Origin: an uncultured Acetatifactor sp.
GTDB taxonomy: Bacteria > Bacillota > Clostridia > Lachnospirales > Lachnospiraceae
Length of the DNA stretch: 26,509 nt
Reading direction: 5' to 3'
NCBI GenBank assembly: GCA_910586485.1
Contig: CAJUIA010000008.1
Coordinates: 107,933 to 134,441 of the forward strand
Position 1 is the stretch's first letter; each line of letters starts with the position of its first letter. The translations under genes and the position numbers were made by a program. Under the pieces are notes generated by a model. It worked only from the letters and a program-made list of their open reading frames with translations. It made no database searches and was not told the DNA's origin. Shown in pieces: positions 8,169 through 16,243 of this stretch.

Positions 8169-9593
8169 ATGGACAATCATGTTAAGCTGAAGGAAGAATG
8201 CGGCGTCTTTGGGGCTTATGACTTTGAAGGCCGGGATGTATCGGCTTCCATTTATTACGGGCTGCTTGCCCTGCAGCATCGCGGGCAGGAAAGCTGCGGT
8301 ATTGCAGTCAGTGATACAAAGGGACCAATGGGAAAAGCAATTTCGGAAAGAAATATGGGCCTGGTAAACGAAGCCTTTACGCCGGAGCTGCTGGAAAAGC
8401 TGAAGGGCGATATTGGCGTGGGCCATGTGCGCTATTCCACCACGGGAAGCTCCACCCGTGAAAATGCACAGCCCCTGGTCATAAACTATGTAAAGGGAGT
8501 GCTGGGGCTGGCTCATAACGGCAATCTGATTAATACACCCAGGCTTCGGCAGGAGCTTGCCTATACGGGAGCTATTTTTCAGACTACCATAGACTCCGAG
8601 ATTATCGCTTATTATATTGCCAGGGAGCGCTTAAATTCGCGGACCGTAGAGGAAGCGGTGGGCCGTACCATGGACAGGATCAGAGGGGCCTATTCCCTGG
8701 TGGTCATGTCGCCAAGAAAGCTGATCGGAGCCAGAGACCCTTATGGATTCCGGCCCCTGTGCATCGGAAAGAGGGATACTACTTATTTTCTTGCCAGCGA
8801 AAGCTGTGCGCTGGATACTTTAGGGGCAGAGTTTATACGGGACGTGCTTCCCGGAGAGGTGGTGACCATTTCTCCGGAGAAGGGTATCGAATCGGACATG
8901 AGTCACAGCCTGTCACAGGACAAGCAGGCAAGGTGCGTTTTTGAATATATTTATTTTGCAAGGCCGGACAGTGTGATCGACGGGGTCAGCGTATATGATT
9001 CCCGGATACTGGCGGGAAAATTCCTGGCGAAGGACAGCCCTGTGGAGGCGGATCTGGTGGTGGGAGTGCCGGAGTCCGGCAATGTGGCGGCATTGGGGTA
9101 TTCGCTGGAGTCCGGTATTCCCTATGGAACGGCCTTTGTAAAAAATGCTTATGTGGGGCGGACCTTTATCAAGCCCGGACAGAAAAGCAGGGAAAGCAGT
9201 GTACAGGTGAAGCTGAATCCCATCCGTCAGGCGGTGGCGGGAAAGCGGATTATCATGATAGACGATTCCATTGTCAGAGGCACCACCTCGGACCGCATTG
9301 TCCGCCTGCTGCGGGAAGCGGGCGCCAGGGAGGTCCATATGCGCGTCAGCTCGCCACCCTTTTTATGGCCCTGTTATTTCGGCACCGATGTGCCTGCCAG
9401 GGAGCAGCTGATTGCATACGGCCGCGAATTGGATGAGATACGCCGGATCATCGGCACGGACAGCCTGGCCTATCTTCGCCTGGAGCGGCTGAAGGAGATT
9501 GCAAACGGGCTGAGCATCTGCAGGGGATGTTTTACGGGCAGTTATCCCATGGAAGTACCCGCGGAAGACATCCGTGGAGAATTTGAGCAATAG
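8169..9593 (+). CDS. purF: Amidophosphoribosyltransferase
   Basis: First committed enzyme of de novo purine synthesis: PRPP plus glutamine gives phosphoribosylamine, glutamate and pyrophosphate. The 474-residue length matches Bacillus-type PurF. A ten-residue propeptide (MDNHVKLKEE) precedes Cys11, the expected N-terminal nucleophile in CGVFG. QHRGQES, GHVRYSTTG and AHNGNLIN supply the other glutaminase residues. The PRPP loop is IIMIDDSIVRGTT with D365-D366. C256, C402, C451 and C454 fit the four ligands of the 4Fe-4S cluster that makes this type oxygen-sensitive, with the first two 146 residues apart as in the B. subtilis enzyme. GAAAGAGG lies before ATG 8169. purB follows after 36 bases, so the two are probably co-transcribed. 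Confidence 0.97.
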   Translation: MDNHVKLKEECGVFGAYDFEGRDVSASIYYGLLALQHRGQESCGIAVSDTKGPMGKAISERNMGLVNEAFTPELLEKLKGDIGVGHVRYSTTGSSTRENAQPLVINYVKGVLGLAHNGNLINTPRLRQELAYTGAIFQTTIDSEIIAYYIARERLNSRTVEEAVGRTMDRIRGAYSLVVMSPRKLIGARDPYGFRPLCIGKRDTTYFLASESCALDTLGAEFIRDVLPGEVVTISPEKGIESDMSHSLSQDKQARCVFEYIYFARPDSVIDGVSVYDSRILAGKFLAKDSPVEADLVVGVPESGNVAALGYSLESGIPYGTAFVKNAYVGRTFIKPGQKSRESSVQVKLNPIRQAVAGKRIIMIDDSIVRGTTSDRIVRLLREAGAREVHMRVSSPPFLWPCYFGTDVPAREQLIAYGRELDEIRRIIGTDSLAYLRLERLKEIANGLSICRGCFTGSYPMEVPAEDIRGEFEQ

Positions 9594-9629
9594 GTAAGCA
9601 GATTTAAATTTATACTGGGAGGTATTGAT

Positions 9630-11081
9630 ATGAGTACGGACAGATATGAAAGTCCTTTATCCGAGCGCTATGCAAGTAAAGAAATGCAGTACATATTTTC
9701 TCCGGATATGAAATTCAAGACCTGGAGGCGGCTGTGGATTGCCCTGGCGGAGACGGAGAAGGAGCTGGGGCTGTCTCAGAACGGCAGGCCGGTGATTACG
9801 GACGAGCAGATTGAAGAGCTGAAGGCTCATGCGGAGGACATTAATTATGATGTGGCTAAGGCCAGGGAGCGGGAGGTTCGGCATGACGTGATGAGCCATG
9901 TGTACGCTTATGGGCAGCAGTGCCCCAAGGCAGCGGGCATCATCCATCTGGGAGCCACCTCCTGCTATGTGGGGGATAATACGGATATTATTATCATGAC
10001 GGAGGCTCTGAAGCTGGTAAAGAAAAAGCTGGTGAACGTGATAGCCAGGCTGGCGGACTTTGCGGAGAAATATAAGCGTCAGCCCACGCTTGCCTTTACC
10101 CATTTTCAGCCGGCCCAGCCCACTACCGTCGGCAAGCGGGCAACTCTGTGGCTGCAGGAATTTTATCTTGATCTGGAGGATCTGGAGCATGTACTGGGGA
10201 CTATGAAGCTTTTGGGCTCCAAGGGCACCACCGGTACCCAGGCTTCTTTCCTGGAGCTGTTTGACGGGGACCAGGAGACCATTGACAAAATTGATCCCAT
10301 GATTGCGGAAAAAATGGGCTTTAAGGAGTGTTTCCCCGTGTCCGGCCAGACCTATTCCAGAAAGGTGGATACCAGGGTGGCAAACGCGCTGGCAGGCATT
10401 GCGGCATCCGCCCACAAGATGAGTAATGACATTCGCCTGCTCCAGCATTTAAAGGAAGTGGAAGAGCCCTTTGAAAAGAGTCAGATCGGTTCCTCCGCCA
10501 TGGCTTACAAACGGAATCCCATGAGAAGCGAGCGTATTGCTTCTTTGTCCAGATATGTGATGATTGATGCCCTGAACCCTGCCATTACATCAGCGACTCA
10601 GTGGTTTGAACGGACACTGGACGATTCGGCGAATAAGCGCCTTTCCATTCCGGAGGGCTTTCTGGCTACGGACGGGATTTTAGACTTGTGCCTGAACGTG
10701 GTGGACGGGCTGGTGGTGTATCCCAAGGTTATCGAAAAGCGGCTTCGGAGTGAGCTGCCCTTTATGGCTACGGAAAATATTATGATGGACGCGGTGAAGG
10801 CAGGCGGCAACAGGCAGGAGCTGCACGAGCGGATCCGCGAGCTTTCCATGGAGGCAGGCCGTAACGTAAAGGTAGAAGGCAGGGAAAATAATCTGTTGGA
10901 GCTGATTGCGGCGGATCCTGCGTTTAATATGACGCTGGAGGACCTGCAGAAGACCATGGATCCCGGCAGGTATGTGGGGCGTTCCGTGGAACAGGTGGAG
11001 GCGTTTTTAGGGAATGTGATACGTCCCGTCCTGGAAGAAAACAGGGAATTGCTGGGTGTAAAGGCGGAAATCAATGTGTGA
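9630..11081 (+). CDS. purB: Adenylosuccinate lyase
   Basis: This enzyme cleaves SAICAR to AICAR and adenylosuccinate to AMP, releasing fumarate, so it acts twice in purine synthesis. The 483-residue protein has the fumarase/aspartase-superfamily signature GSSAMAYKRNPMRSE, and the conserved stretches HLGATSCYVGDN and TFTHFQPAQPTTVGKR-like at the usual positions (here FTHFQPAQPTTVGKR). The AYKRNP version of the signature and the length place it with the longer PurB type that also includes the human enzyme, not the short B. subtilis type. GGGAGG lies eight bases before ATG 9630. It sits directly after purF and before a PurF paralogue. Confidence 0.96.
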   Translation: MSTDRYESPLSERYASKEMQYIFSPDMKFKTWRRLWIALAETEKELGLSQNGRPVITDEQIEELKAHAEDINYDVAKAREREVRHDVMSHVYAYGQQCPKAAGIIHLGATSCYVGDNTDIIIMTEALKLVKKKLVNVIARLADFAEKYKRQPTLAFTHFQPAQPTTVGKRATLWLQEFYLDLEDLEHVLGTMKLLGSKGTTGTQASFLELFDGDQETIDKIDPMIAEKMGFKECFPVSGQTYSRKVDTRVANALAGIAASAHKMSNDIRLLQHLKEVEEPFEKSQIGSSAMAYKRNPMRSERIASLSRYVMIDALNPAITSATQWFERTLDDSANKRLSIPEGFLATDGILDLCLNVVDGLVVYPKVIEKRLRSELPFMATENIMMDAVKAGGNRQELHERIRELSMEAGRNVKVEGRENNLLELIAADPAFNMTLEDLQKTMDPGRYVGRSVEQVEAFLGNVIRPVLEENRELLGVKAEINV

Positions 11082-11082
11082 A

Positions 11083-11141
11083 GGGAATGAAGATTTTCTA
11101 AGTCTGCAAAAACGCAGACAAAGAAAATCTAAGTCATTCCC
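11083..11141 (+). other. Long stepped hairpin in the purB 3' spacer
   Basis: Three perfect stems stack on each other: GGGAATGA/TCATTCCC (8 pairs, 11083-11090 and 11134-11141), AGATTTTCT/AGAAAATCT (9 pairs, 11091-11099 and 11122-11130) and GTCTGC/GCAGAC (6 pairs) around a 6-base loop. That gives 23 pairs in 59 bases. No T-run follows, so classical termination is unlikely. It begins two bases after the purB stop and may be a transcript-processing or stabilising element. Confidence 0.7.
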
Positions 11142-11142
11142 C

Positions 11143-11213
11143 GAAGAACGCAAGATCAGCGTTCTTCCTGGAACTTTAGTTCCATGGGATTGGTTTGTGC
11201 CGCCGGAGGCGGC
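11143..11213 (+). other. Three further consecutive hairpins before the PurF paralogue
   Basis: GAAGAACGC/GCGTTCTTC (9 pairs, 11143-11151 and 11159-11167), GGAAC-TTTA-GTTCC (11170-11183) and GCCGCC-GGA-GGCGGC (11199-11213) follow each other without overlap. The last stem lies about 17 bases before the GGAGG of the next gene and resembles the pre-gene hairpins at 6881-6900 and 24414-24433. With the stepped hairpin before them, nearly the whole 163-base spacer can be base-paired. Confidence 0.6.
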
Positions 11214-11244
11214 ATGACGGAAAGCATGTAGGAGGATGTAAAAT

Positions 11245-12651
11245 ATGGGTGGTTTTTTTGGAGTGGCGGCAAAAGAAGATTGTGTGTTTGATCTTTTTTT
11301 CGGGACGGATTATCATTCCCATCTGGGGACCAGGCGGGCCGGTATGGCGGTTTACAGCAGGGAAGAGGGATACAACAGGGCAATCCACAATATAGAGAAC
11401 GCGCCCTTCCGTACCAAATTTGATAAGGATGTAAATGAGATGCGGGGGAGGATGGGAATAGGCTGTATCTCCGATTATGAGCCCCAGCCCCTGATTGTTC
11501 GTTCTCATCACGGCACCTATGCCATTACTACCGTGGGAAAGATTAATAATTCCGCGAAACTGATCAACGAGCTGTTTTCCAGGGGACATTCGCACTTTCT
11601 GGAGATGAGCGGCGGGGATATTAACGCCACGGAGCTGGTGGCTTCTATTGTCAACCAGAAGGATAATCTGGTGGAGGGAATCCGCTATGCCCAGGAAGTG
11701 ATTGAGGGCTCCATGACGATCCTGATCCTGACGCCAAAGGGGATTTATGCGGCCAGAGACAGGCTGGGCAGAACGCCCATATCCGTCGGCAAAAAAGAAG
11801 GCGCTTACTGCGTCTCCTTTGAAAGCTTTGCTTTTTTGAATCTGGGATACACCCTTGACCGGGAGCTGGGGCCGGGGGAGATCGCGGTGGTGACTCCGGA
11901 GGGTGCAAGGACGCTGGTGAATCCCGGAAAGGATATGAAGATTTGTACCTTTCTGTGGATTTATTACGGCTATCCTTCTTCATCCTATGAGGGAATCAGT
12001 GTGGAGCAGATGCGCTATAACTGCGGGGCAAAGCTGGCGGAGCGGGATCATGTGCAGCCGGACATTGTGGCGGGCGTGCCGGATTCCGGTACGGCTCATG
12101 CCATCGGCTATGCAAACCGGTCAGGGATTCCCTTTTCGCGGCCGTTTATCAAGTACACTCCCACCTGGCCCAGATCCTTTATGCCTACGATCCAGACCCA
12201 GCGGAATCTGATTGCAAAAATGAAGCTGATCCCGGTGCATGATCTGATTGAAAACAAGAGCCTGCTTTTGATTGACGATTCCATCGTCAGAGGCACCCAG
12301 CTGCGGGAGACTACGGAATTTCTTTACCAGAGCGGCGCGAAGGAGGTCCATATCCGCCCTGCCTGTCCGCCTCTTTTATTTGGCTGCAAGTACTTAAATT
12401 TCTCCCGTTCTTCTTCGGAGATGGACCTGATTACCAGAAGAGTATTGAAGGAAATGGAAGAGGACGACAGAAAGATCGACTTAAAGCTCTATGTGGATCC
12501 GGATACGGCAGAATACGGAGAGATGGTGGAGCGGATCCGTGAAAAGCTTAACTTCACCAGCCTCCGCTTCCACAGGCTGGATGATATGATCGCCTCCGTG
12601 GGAATCGACGAAGATAAGCTTTGTACCTATTGCTGGAGCGGAGTGGAATAA
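11245..12651 (+). CDS. PurF paralogue lacking glutaminase catalytic residues
   Basis: A 468-residue full-length homologue of amidophosphoribosyltransferase. The start reads MGGFFGVAA where PurF has CGVFGA: Gly2 replaces the catalytic cysteine, and no upstream in-frame start could supply one. The PurF stretches RYSTTG and HNGNLIN are replaced by CISDYEPQ and VGKINN, so the arginine and oxyanion-hole asparagine are also gone. The phosphoribosyltransferase half is intact: LLLIDDSIVRGTQ with D344-D345. Cysteines 234, 381, 460 and 463 sit where PurF holds its 4Fe-4S cluster. It could be an ammonia-dependent transferase, a PurF regulator, or an enzyme using another amine. TAGGAGG precedes ATG 11245. 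It ends three bases from the convergent histidine kinase gene. Confidence 0.88.
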   Translation: MGGFFGVAAKEDCVFDLFFGTDYHSHLGTRRAGMAVYSREEGYNRAIHNIENAPFRTKFDKDVNEMRGRMGIGCISDYEPQPLIVRSHHGTYAITTVGKINNSAKLINELFSRGHSHFLEMSGGDINATELVASIVNQKDNLVEGIRYAQEVIEGSMTILILTPKGIYAARDRLGRTPISVGKKEGAYCVSFESFAFLNLGYTLDRELGPGEIAVVTPEGARTLVNPGKDMKICTFLWIYYGYPSSSYEGISVEQMRYNCGAKLAERDHVQPDIVAGVPDSGTAHAIGYANRSGIPFSRPFIKYTPTWPRSFMPTIQTQRNLIAKMKLIPVHDLIENKSLLLIDDSIVRGTQLRETTEFLYQSGAKEVHIRPACPPLLFGCKYLNFSRSSSEMDLITRRVLKEMEEDDRKIDLKLYVDPDTAEYGEMVERIREKLNFTSLRFHRLDDMIASVGIDEDKLCTYCWSGVE

Positions 12652-12654
12652 AAG

Positions 12655-13983
12655 CTATAAAATCATTTCAAACATGATTTGCCCGCGCTCCGGTGCCTTT
12701 GCCCGGAGCCGTCCTCCATGCAGCTCCACGCTGGCCCTGGCAATGGAAAGCCCCAGGCCATAACTGCCGTCGGAAGCTCTCGCCTTGTCCGACCGATAGA
12801 AACGCTCAAATACCTTGTCAAACTGGAAGTGATCCGTGTCTGAAAAATCGTTTATTACCTGAAGACGGATCTGTCTGCCGCGGGTGAGCTTTACAGTTAT
12901 CTTTCCGCCGGGATCACAGTATTTGACAGCGTTGTCCATGAGAATGGATACCACCTGTCTCAGCCGGGATTCGTCCCCGTTATATTGAATTTTTTCCGTA
13001 ATCTCTAAAACCAGCCGTTTCCCCTGGGAGGCGCAAAGCCCCCGGAAGGAGGCGGCAGTATCATATACGGCATCGCCAAGGTCGAAAGGGGCAAAAACCG
13101 GCTTTTGTTCCTCGTCCATCTTTGCCAGCGTGATCAGGCTGCGCACAAGCGAGTTCATTTTATTTACCTGTCTGTCAATGGTGTCAAACCATTCATTGTC
13201 GCCGCAGGTCATTCTGGCCAGCTCATTGTTGGCAGAGATCACGGTCAGAGGGGTTTTCAGTTCATGTCCCGCATCCGTAACAAACTGTTTTTGCTTTGTA
13301 TAGCTTTCCGCAAGGGGCTTTACCGCGCGTCCGGAAGCAAGCAGGATAATCAGCAGCACCAGAAGAAAGCTGAGGATGCCGATGATTCCGGAGATCAGCA
13401 GCATGGTGAAAACGGCGTAAAGGTCGGAAGAGGCGTTGATCAGGCCGACAACGGTTTTTCCCGTTCTGTCCGGCTCCGTAAAAGAGTAGATGCGGAACTT
13501 GAAATAGCGGCACCAGCCCTGGGGGCGCTTTTTTTCCAGCAGGGCGGTAACGACAGCGGAAAGCTCTTCTGAAGAATAGCTGCCTGCGGGGTCCTGGAGG
13601 ATTTCCTGAATGCTTCCGTTTTCATCCAGGAAGATCACACAGCCGTCGTCCCGGATGAGCAGGCGGTCCGTTCGGATGCCTGTTGCCCCGTTGGGATTTG
13701 GGCCTGCAGGCGTCTGGGGAGGCAGGCCGGTTTCCGGGTTCGCAGGCGTCTGGGGAGGCAGGTCTGTTTCCAGGTCTGTTGGCGCCTGGGGTACAGGAGG
13801 CAGTCCGTCTGCGCGCAGGCCGGTTCCCAGATGCTTGCCCATGATCCTGTCCAGGCGTTGATCCAGCTGCCGGTTGGACTGGATAAAGAAAGCGCCGTTG
13901 ACGGCTGCCAGCACCAGCAGAATTACGGTGAACAGGGCAGCGGCGGTAATGGATATAAATTTTCTTTGCAGCTTCTTTATCAT
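12655..13983 (-). CDS. Sensor histidine kinase (EnvZ/PhoR type)
   Basis: A membrane sensor of 442 residues. A transmembrane segment near residues 12-31 and a second near 190-220 bracket an extracellular domain of about 155 residues. The H-box is FVTDAGHELKTPLTVI with phospho-acceptor H240. The N-box DNAVKYC has N351, and YGLGLSIA is the G2 box near the end. The usual DxGxGI G1 box is degenerate (NDFSDTDHFQFDKVFERFYR), as I have seen in related clostridial kinases. The outer domain carries a proline-rich 12-residue repeat (ETDLPPQTPANP, ETGLPPQTPAGP). I chose ATG 13983 because it overlaps the regulator's TGA (ATGA) and has AAGGAG upstream; the ATG at 14010 lies inside the regulator. Confidence 0.93.
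   Translation of the reverse strand: MIKKLQRKFISITAAALFTVILLVLAAVNGAFFIQSNRQLDQRLDRIMGKHLGTGLRADGLPPVPQAPTDLETDLPPQTPANPETGLPPQTPAGPNPNGATGIRTDRLLIRDDGCVIFLDENGSIQEILQDPAGSYSSEELSAVVTALLEKKRPQGWCRYFKFRIYSFTEPDRTGKTVVGLINASSDLYAVFTMLLISGIIGILSFLLVLLIILLASGRAVKPLAESYTKQKQFVTDAGHELKTPLTVISANNELARMTCGDNEWFDTIDRQVNKMNSLVRSLITLAKMDEEQKPVFAPFDLGDAVYDTAASFRGLCASQGKRLVLEITEKIQYNGDESRLRQVVSILMDNAVKYCDPGGKITVKLTRGRQIRLQVINDFSDTDHFQFDKVFERFYRSDKARASDGSYGLGLSIARASVELHGGRLRAKAPERGQIMFEMIL
13706..13777 (-). repeat. 36-base tandem repeat in the kinase sensor domain
   Basis: Two near-identical 36-base units (13706-13741 and 13742-13777) and a degenerate third encode the Pro-rich 12-residue repeat of the extracellular loop. 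The repeat length is a multiple of three, so copy-number change would keep the frame and alter only the loop length. Confidence 0.65.
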
Positions 13984-14663
13984 TGGGGATTCTCCTTTTT
14001 TTCCAGACAATAGCCTACGCCGCGCAGAGCCTTGATATTTACCGGAGCGCCCAGACTGTCAATTTTTTTCCGCAGATTGGAGACATAAACCCAGACAATG
14101 CTGACTTCTACGTCGCAGTCCCAGCCCCATATACGCTCCATAAAATGCTCCGTTGAGATCACTGAGCCGGGGGACTGCATCAACAGCTGGAGCATCTGAA
14201 ATTCCCGGCTTACCAGCCGCATGCTTTTGTCGCCAAAGCTAAGCTCAAAGGTAGAGGGATTCAGCTGCATCCCCGCAAATTCCAGGATGTCTTCCTGATA
14301 ATTTTCCCTGCGGCGGAGCATGGCGCGGACTCTTGCCAGCAGCTCCCCGGCAGCAAAGGGCTTTGGCAGATAATCATCGGCCCCGGCATCCAGTCCGGTT
14401 ACCTTATCCTCCAGCTCGCCTCTGGCGGTGAGCAGCAGAACGGGGGTCTTGATCCCGGCGCTTCGAAGAGCCCGCAGCACCTCCAGGCCGTCCATGCCCG
14501 GCATCATCAAATCCAGGATGATTCCGTCATAATTTCCGCTTATGGCGTGGTCATAACCGTCATTTCCGTTATATACGGTTTCCACACTGTAATGATTGTG
14601 CTCAAACAAAGCCCGCAGGGCTTTTACAATATCTTTATCATCTTCAACGATCAACAGACGCAT
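13980..14663 (-). CDS. OmpR/PhoB-family response regulator
   Basis: A 227-residue two-component regulator. The receiver domain (1-115) has the acidic pair in VEDDKD, the phospho-acceptor D51 in LDLMMPG, a TA pair in LLLTARG and the lysine in LPKPF. The C-terminal winged helix (about 130-225) ends in ALRGVGYCLE, typical of the family. I chose ATG 14663 because GAGAGGA lies upstream and the receiver starts at once (MRLLIVEDD); the longer reading from 14738 adds a non-conserved Cys/Phe-rich tail. The kinase gene overlaps by four bases. Direct repeats in the divergent spacer suggest that it controls the adjacent polyphosphate operon. Confidence 0.95.
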   Translation of the reverse strand: MRLLIVEDDKDIVKALRALFEHNHYSVETVYNGNDGYDHAISGNYDGIILDLMMPGMDGLEVLRALRSAGIKTPVLLLTARGELEDKVTGLDAGADDYLPKPFAAGELLARVRAMLRRRENYQEDILEFAGMQLNPSTFELSFGDKSMRLVSREFQMLQLLMQSPGSVISTEHFMERIWGWDCDVEVSIVWVYVSNLRKKIDSLGAPVNIKALRGVGYCLEKKENPQ

Positions 14664-14694
14664 AGGTAAATCCTCTCCATTTTGAATAAGGTCA

Positions 14695-14722
14695 TTGTAC
14701 CAGAATCCCCTGCAAAATACAA
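14695..14722 (-). promoter_or_regulatory. Promoter of the two-component operon
   Basis: Reading leftward, TTGTAT (14722-14717) and TACAAT (14700-14695) are separated by 16 bases, which gives a leader of roughly 25 bases before ATG 14663. The match is fair. Confidence 0.5.
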
Positions 14723-14742
14723 AACACATTTTTTTCACAATA

Positions 14743-14776
14743 GATTTAGGCTGGATTTAGGTTTGTCTGCTAGAAT
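14743..14776 (+). promoter_or_regulatory. Response-regulator direct repeat and promoter of the polyphosphate operon
   Basis: GATTTAGG occurs at 14743-14750 and 14754-14761, an exact 8-base direct repeat with an 11-base period. OmpR-family regulators typically bind such one-turn tandem half-sites. A -10-like TAGAAT lies at 14771-14776; the -35 position 17 bases upstream (14748-14753, AGGCTG) is poor and overlaps the repeat, as in activator-dependent promoters. The regulator gene starts 80 bases to the left on the other strand. Confidence 0.6.
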
Positions 14777-14831
14777 CAATTTTGAAATCAGGCAGGGCGG
14801 AGCAGCCGGAAAGGGATAAACAGGAGGGAAG

Positions 14832-15548
14832 ATGGACGCACAGGCAGTATTTAAAAGGTATGAGATGAAATATCTGCTCACCGGGGAGCAGAAAGCGGCA
14901 GTTTTGGAGGCGATGGAGCCATATATGGGAATAGATGCCTACGGCAGAAGCACCATACGGAATATTTATTATGATACGGACAATTACAGGCTGGCCCGCA
15001 GATCCGCAGAGCAGCCTGTATATAAGGAAAAGCTGAGAGTCAGAAGCTACAGGGCTGCCGATCCGGGGGATCCGGTGTTTGTGGAGCTGAAAAAGAAGTA
15101 TGAGGGCGTGGTATACAAGCGCAGGATACAGACCCTTGAGCGGGAGGCCGGAGAGTATCTGGCAGGCAGGCGTCCGGCGCCGGTAAGCTCCCAGATCACG
15201 GAAGAAATCGGTTATTTTCTTTCGTTTTACACAGGGCTGGCACCCAGGGTGTTTCTCTCTTATGAGCGTGAAGCCTATTTCTCAAAAGCGGGCGGTGAAT
15301 TCAGGGTAACCTTTGATGAAAATATCCTTTGGCGGGAGACGGATTTGTCCCTGCAAAAAGGAATTTACGGGACTGCTATCTTAAAGCATGGGCAGACGCT
15401 GATGGAGATTAAAACGCCGGGGAGCATCCCTCTTTGGATGGTCCGTGTGCTTTCAAGAGAAGAAATCAGAAAGACATCGTTTTCCAAGTACGGCAATGCC
15501 TATACGGAAATTTGTAACAGGGAAAAAGGAGAATTGAACTATGCTTAA
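14832..15548 (+). CDS. VTC-domain polyphosphate polymerase
   Basis: A 238-residue protein with the VTC domain, the tunnel-shaped fold that polymerises inorganic polyphosphate from ATP in the yeast vacuolar transporter chaperone. Visible features are the opening FKRYEMKYLL, YYDTDNYRLARRS, KLRVRSY, VFVELKKKYEGVVYKRR (basic residues and glutamates lining the tunnel), YEREAYF, RVTFDENI and a closing MEIKTPGSIPLWM. There is no SPX or membrane domain; bacterial versions are usually free-standing. AGGAGG lies five bases before ATG 14832. The next gene, a DUF4956 membrane protein, overlaps by eight bases, which indicates coupled translation and a common complex. Confidence 0.9.
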   Translation: MDAQAVFKRYEMKYLLTGEQKAAVLEAMEPYMGIDAYGRSTIRNIYYDTDNYRLARRSAEQPVYKEKLRVRSYRAADPGDPVFVELKKKYEGVVYKRRIQTLEREAGEYLAGRRPAPVSSQITEEIGYFLSFYTGLAPRVFLSYEREAYFSKAGGEFRVTFDENILWRETDLSLQKGIYGTAILKHGQTLMEIKTPGSIPLWMVRVLSREEIRKTSFSKYGNAYTEICNREKGELNYA

Positions 15549-16236
15549 CAGGATTTTTGGAGCAATTTTTGACACCCAGTCTACGGTATTGATTTCCGTT
15601 CCGGAGTTTTTGCTGTGTATCGGCGTGGCGCTGATCATCGGGTTGATTCTGGCAGGGGTATATACATACAGAAACCGCTACACCAAAAGCTTTTTGGTTA
15701 CACTGGCTTTGCTGCCGGCGATTGTCTGTGTGGTGATCATGATGGTAAACGGTAATGTGGGCGCCGGAGTGGCGGTGGCAGGTGCGTTCAGTCTGGTCCG
15801 CTTTCGCTCCGTTCCCGGCACGGCGAAGGAAATAGCGGTTATTTTTCAGGCTATGTGTGCAGGATTGATTGCCGGTATGGGGTATTTGGGGTATTCGGTG
15901 TTATTCACATTAGTGCTGTGTGGAATGATGCTGCTTTACAGCAGACTGGACTTTGGCAGCAGGAAAAACGGGGAAAAGTATAAGGTGCTTCATATTACCG
16001 TGCCGGAGGATTTGGATTACACTGGGGTTTTTGAAGAGGTGCTGAGCGAATACACCGTTTCCCATGAGCTGATTCAGGTAAAGACCACGAACATGGGAAG
16101 TCTGTTTAAGCTGACATATCATCTGATTTTAAAGGGTTCGGAATGGGAGAAGGAGCTGATTGACAAGCTGCGGTGCAGGAACGGCAATCTGGAGATTTCC
16201 ATTTCCCGCAGCGAGACAGAGGTGTATGAGCTGTAG
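15541..16236 (+). CDS. DUF4956 membrane protein
   Basis: A 231-residue protein with four or so hydrophobic segments in residues 20-140. The conserved core VNGNVGAGVAVAGAFSLVR, directly followed by FRSVPGTAKEIAVIF, is characteristic of DUF4956. The C-terminal 90 residues form a soluble alpha/beta domain (LHITVPEDLDYTGVFEEVL). The family is regularly found next to VTC-domain polymerases; its molecular role is not established as far as I know, and a channel or anchor for polyphosphate is only a hypothesis. Its ATG lies inside the end of the upstream gene; the AAAGGAG about six bases upstream serves as ribosome-binding site. Confidence 0.9.
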   Translation: MLNRIFGAIFDTQSTVLISVPEFLLCIGVALIIGLILAGVYTYRNRYTKSFLVTLALLPAIVCVVIMMVNGNVGAGVAVAGAFSLVRFRSVPGTAKEIAVIFQAMCAGLIAGMGYLGYSVLFTLVLCGMMLLYSRLDFGSRKNGEKYKVLHITVPEDLDYTGVFEEVLSEYTVSHELIQVKTTNMGSLFKLTYHLILKGSEWEKELIDKLRCRNGNLEISISRSETEVYEL

Positions 16237-16243
16237 GCCGGCC

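Noticed and set aside
9657..10448. 263-codon minus-strand open frame opposite purB
   Set aside because: purB is unmistakable, and the antisense translation has no recognisable domain and shadow-type Leu/His/Gln composition.
11083..11141. Rho-independent terminator after purB
   Set aside because: The stem is strong, but CCGAAGAACG follows it instead of a T-run.
11245..12651. PurF paralogue as a decayed pseudogene
   Set aside because: The frame is intact over full length, the ribosome site is strong, and the PRPP loop and cluster cysteines are preserved; decay would not spare them selectively.
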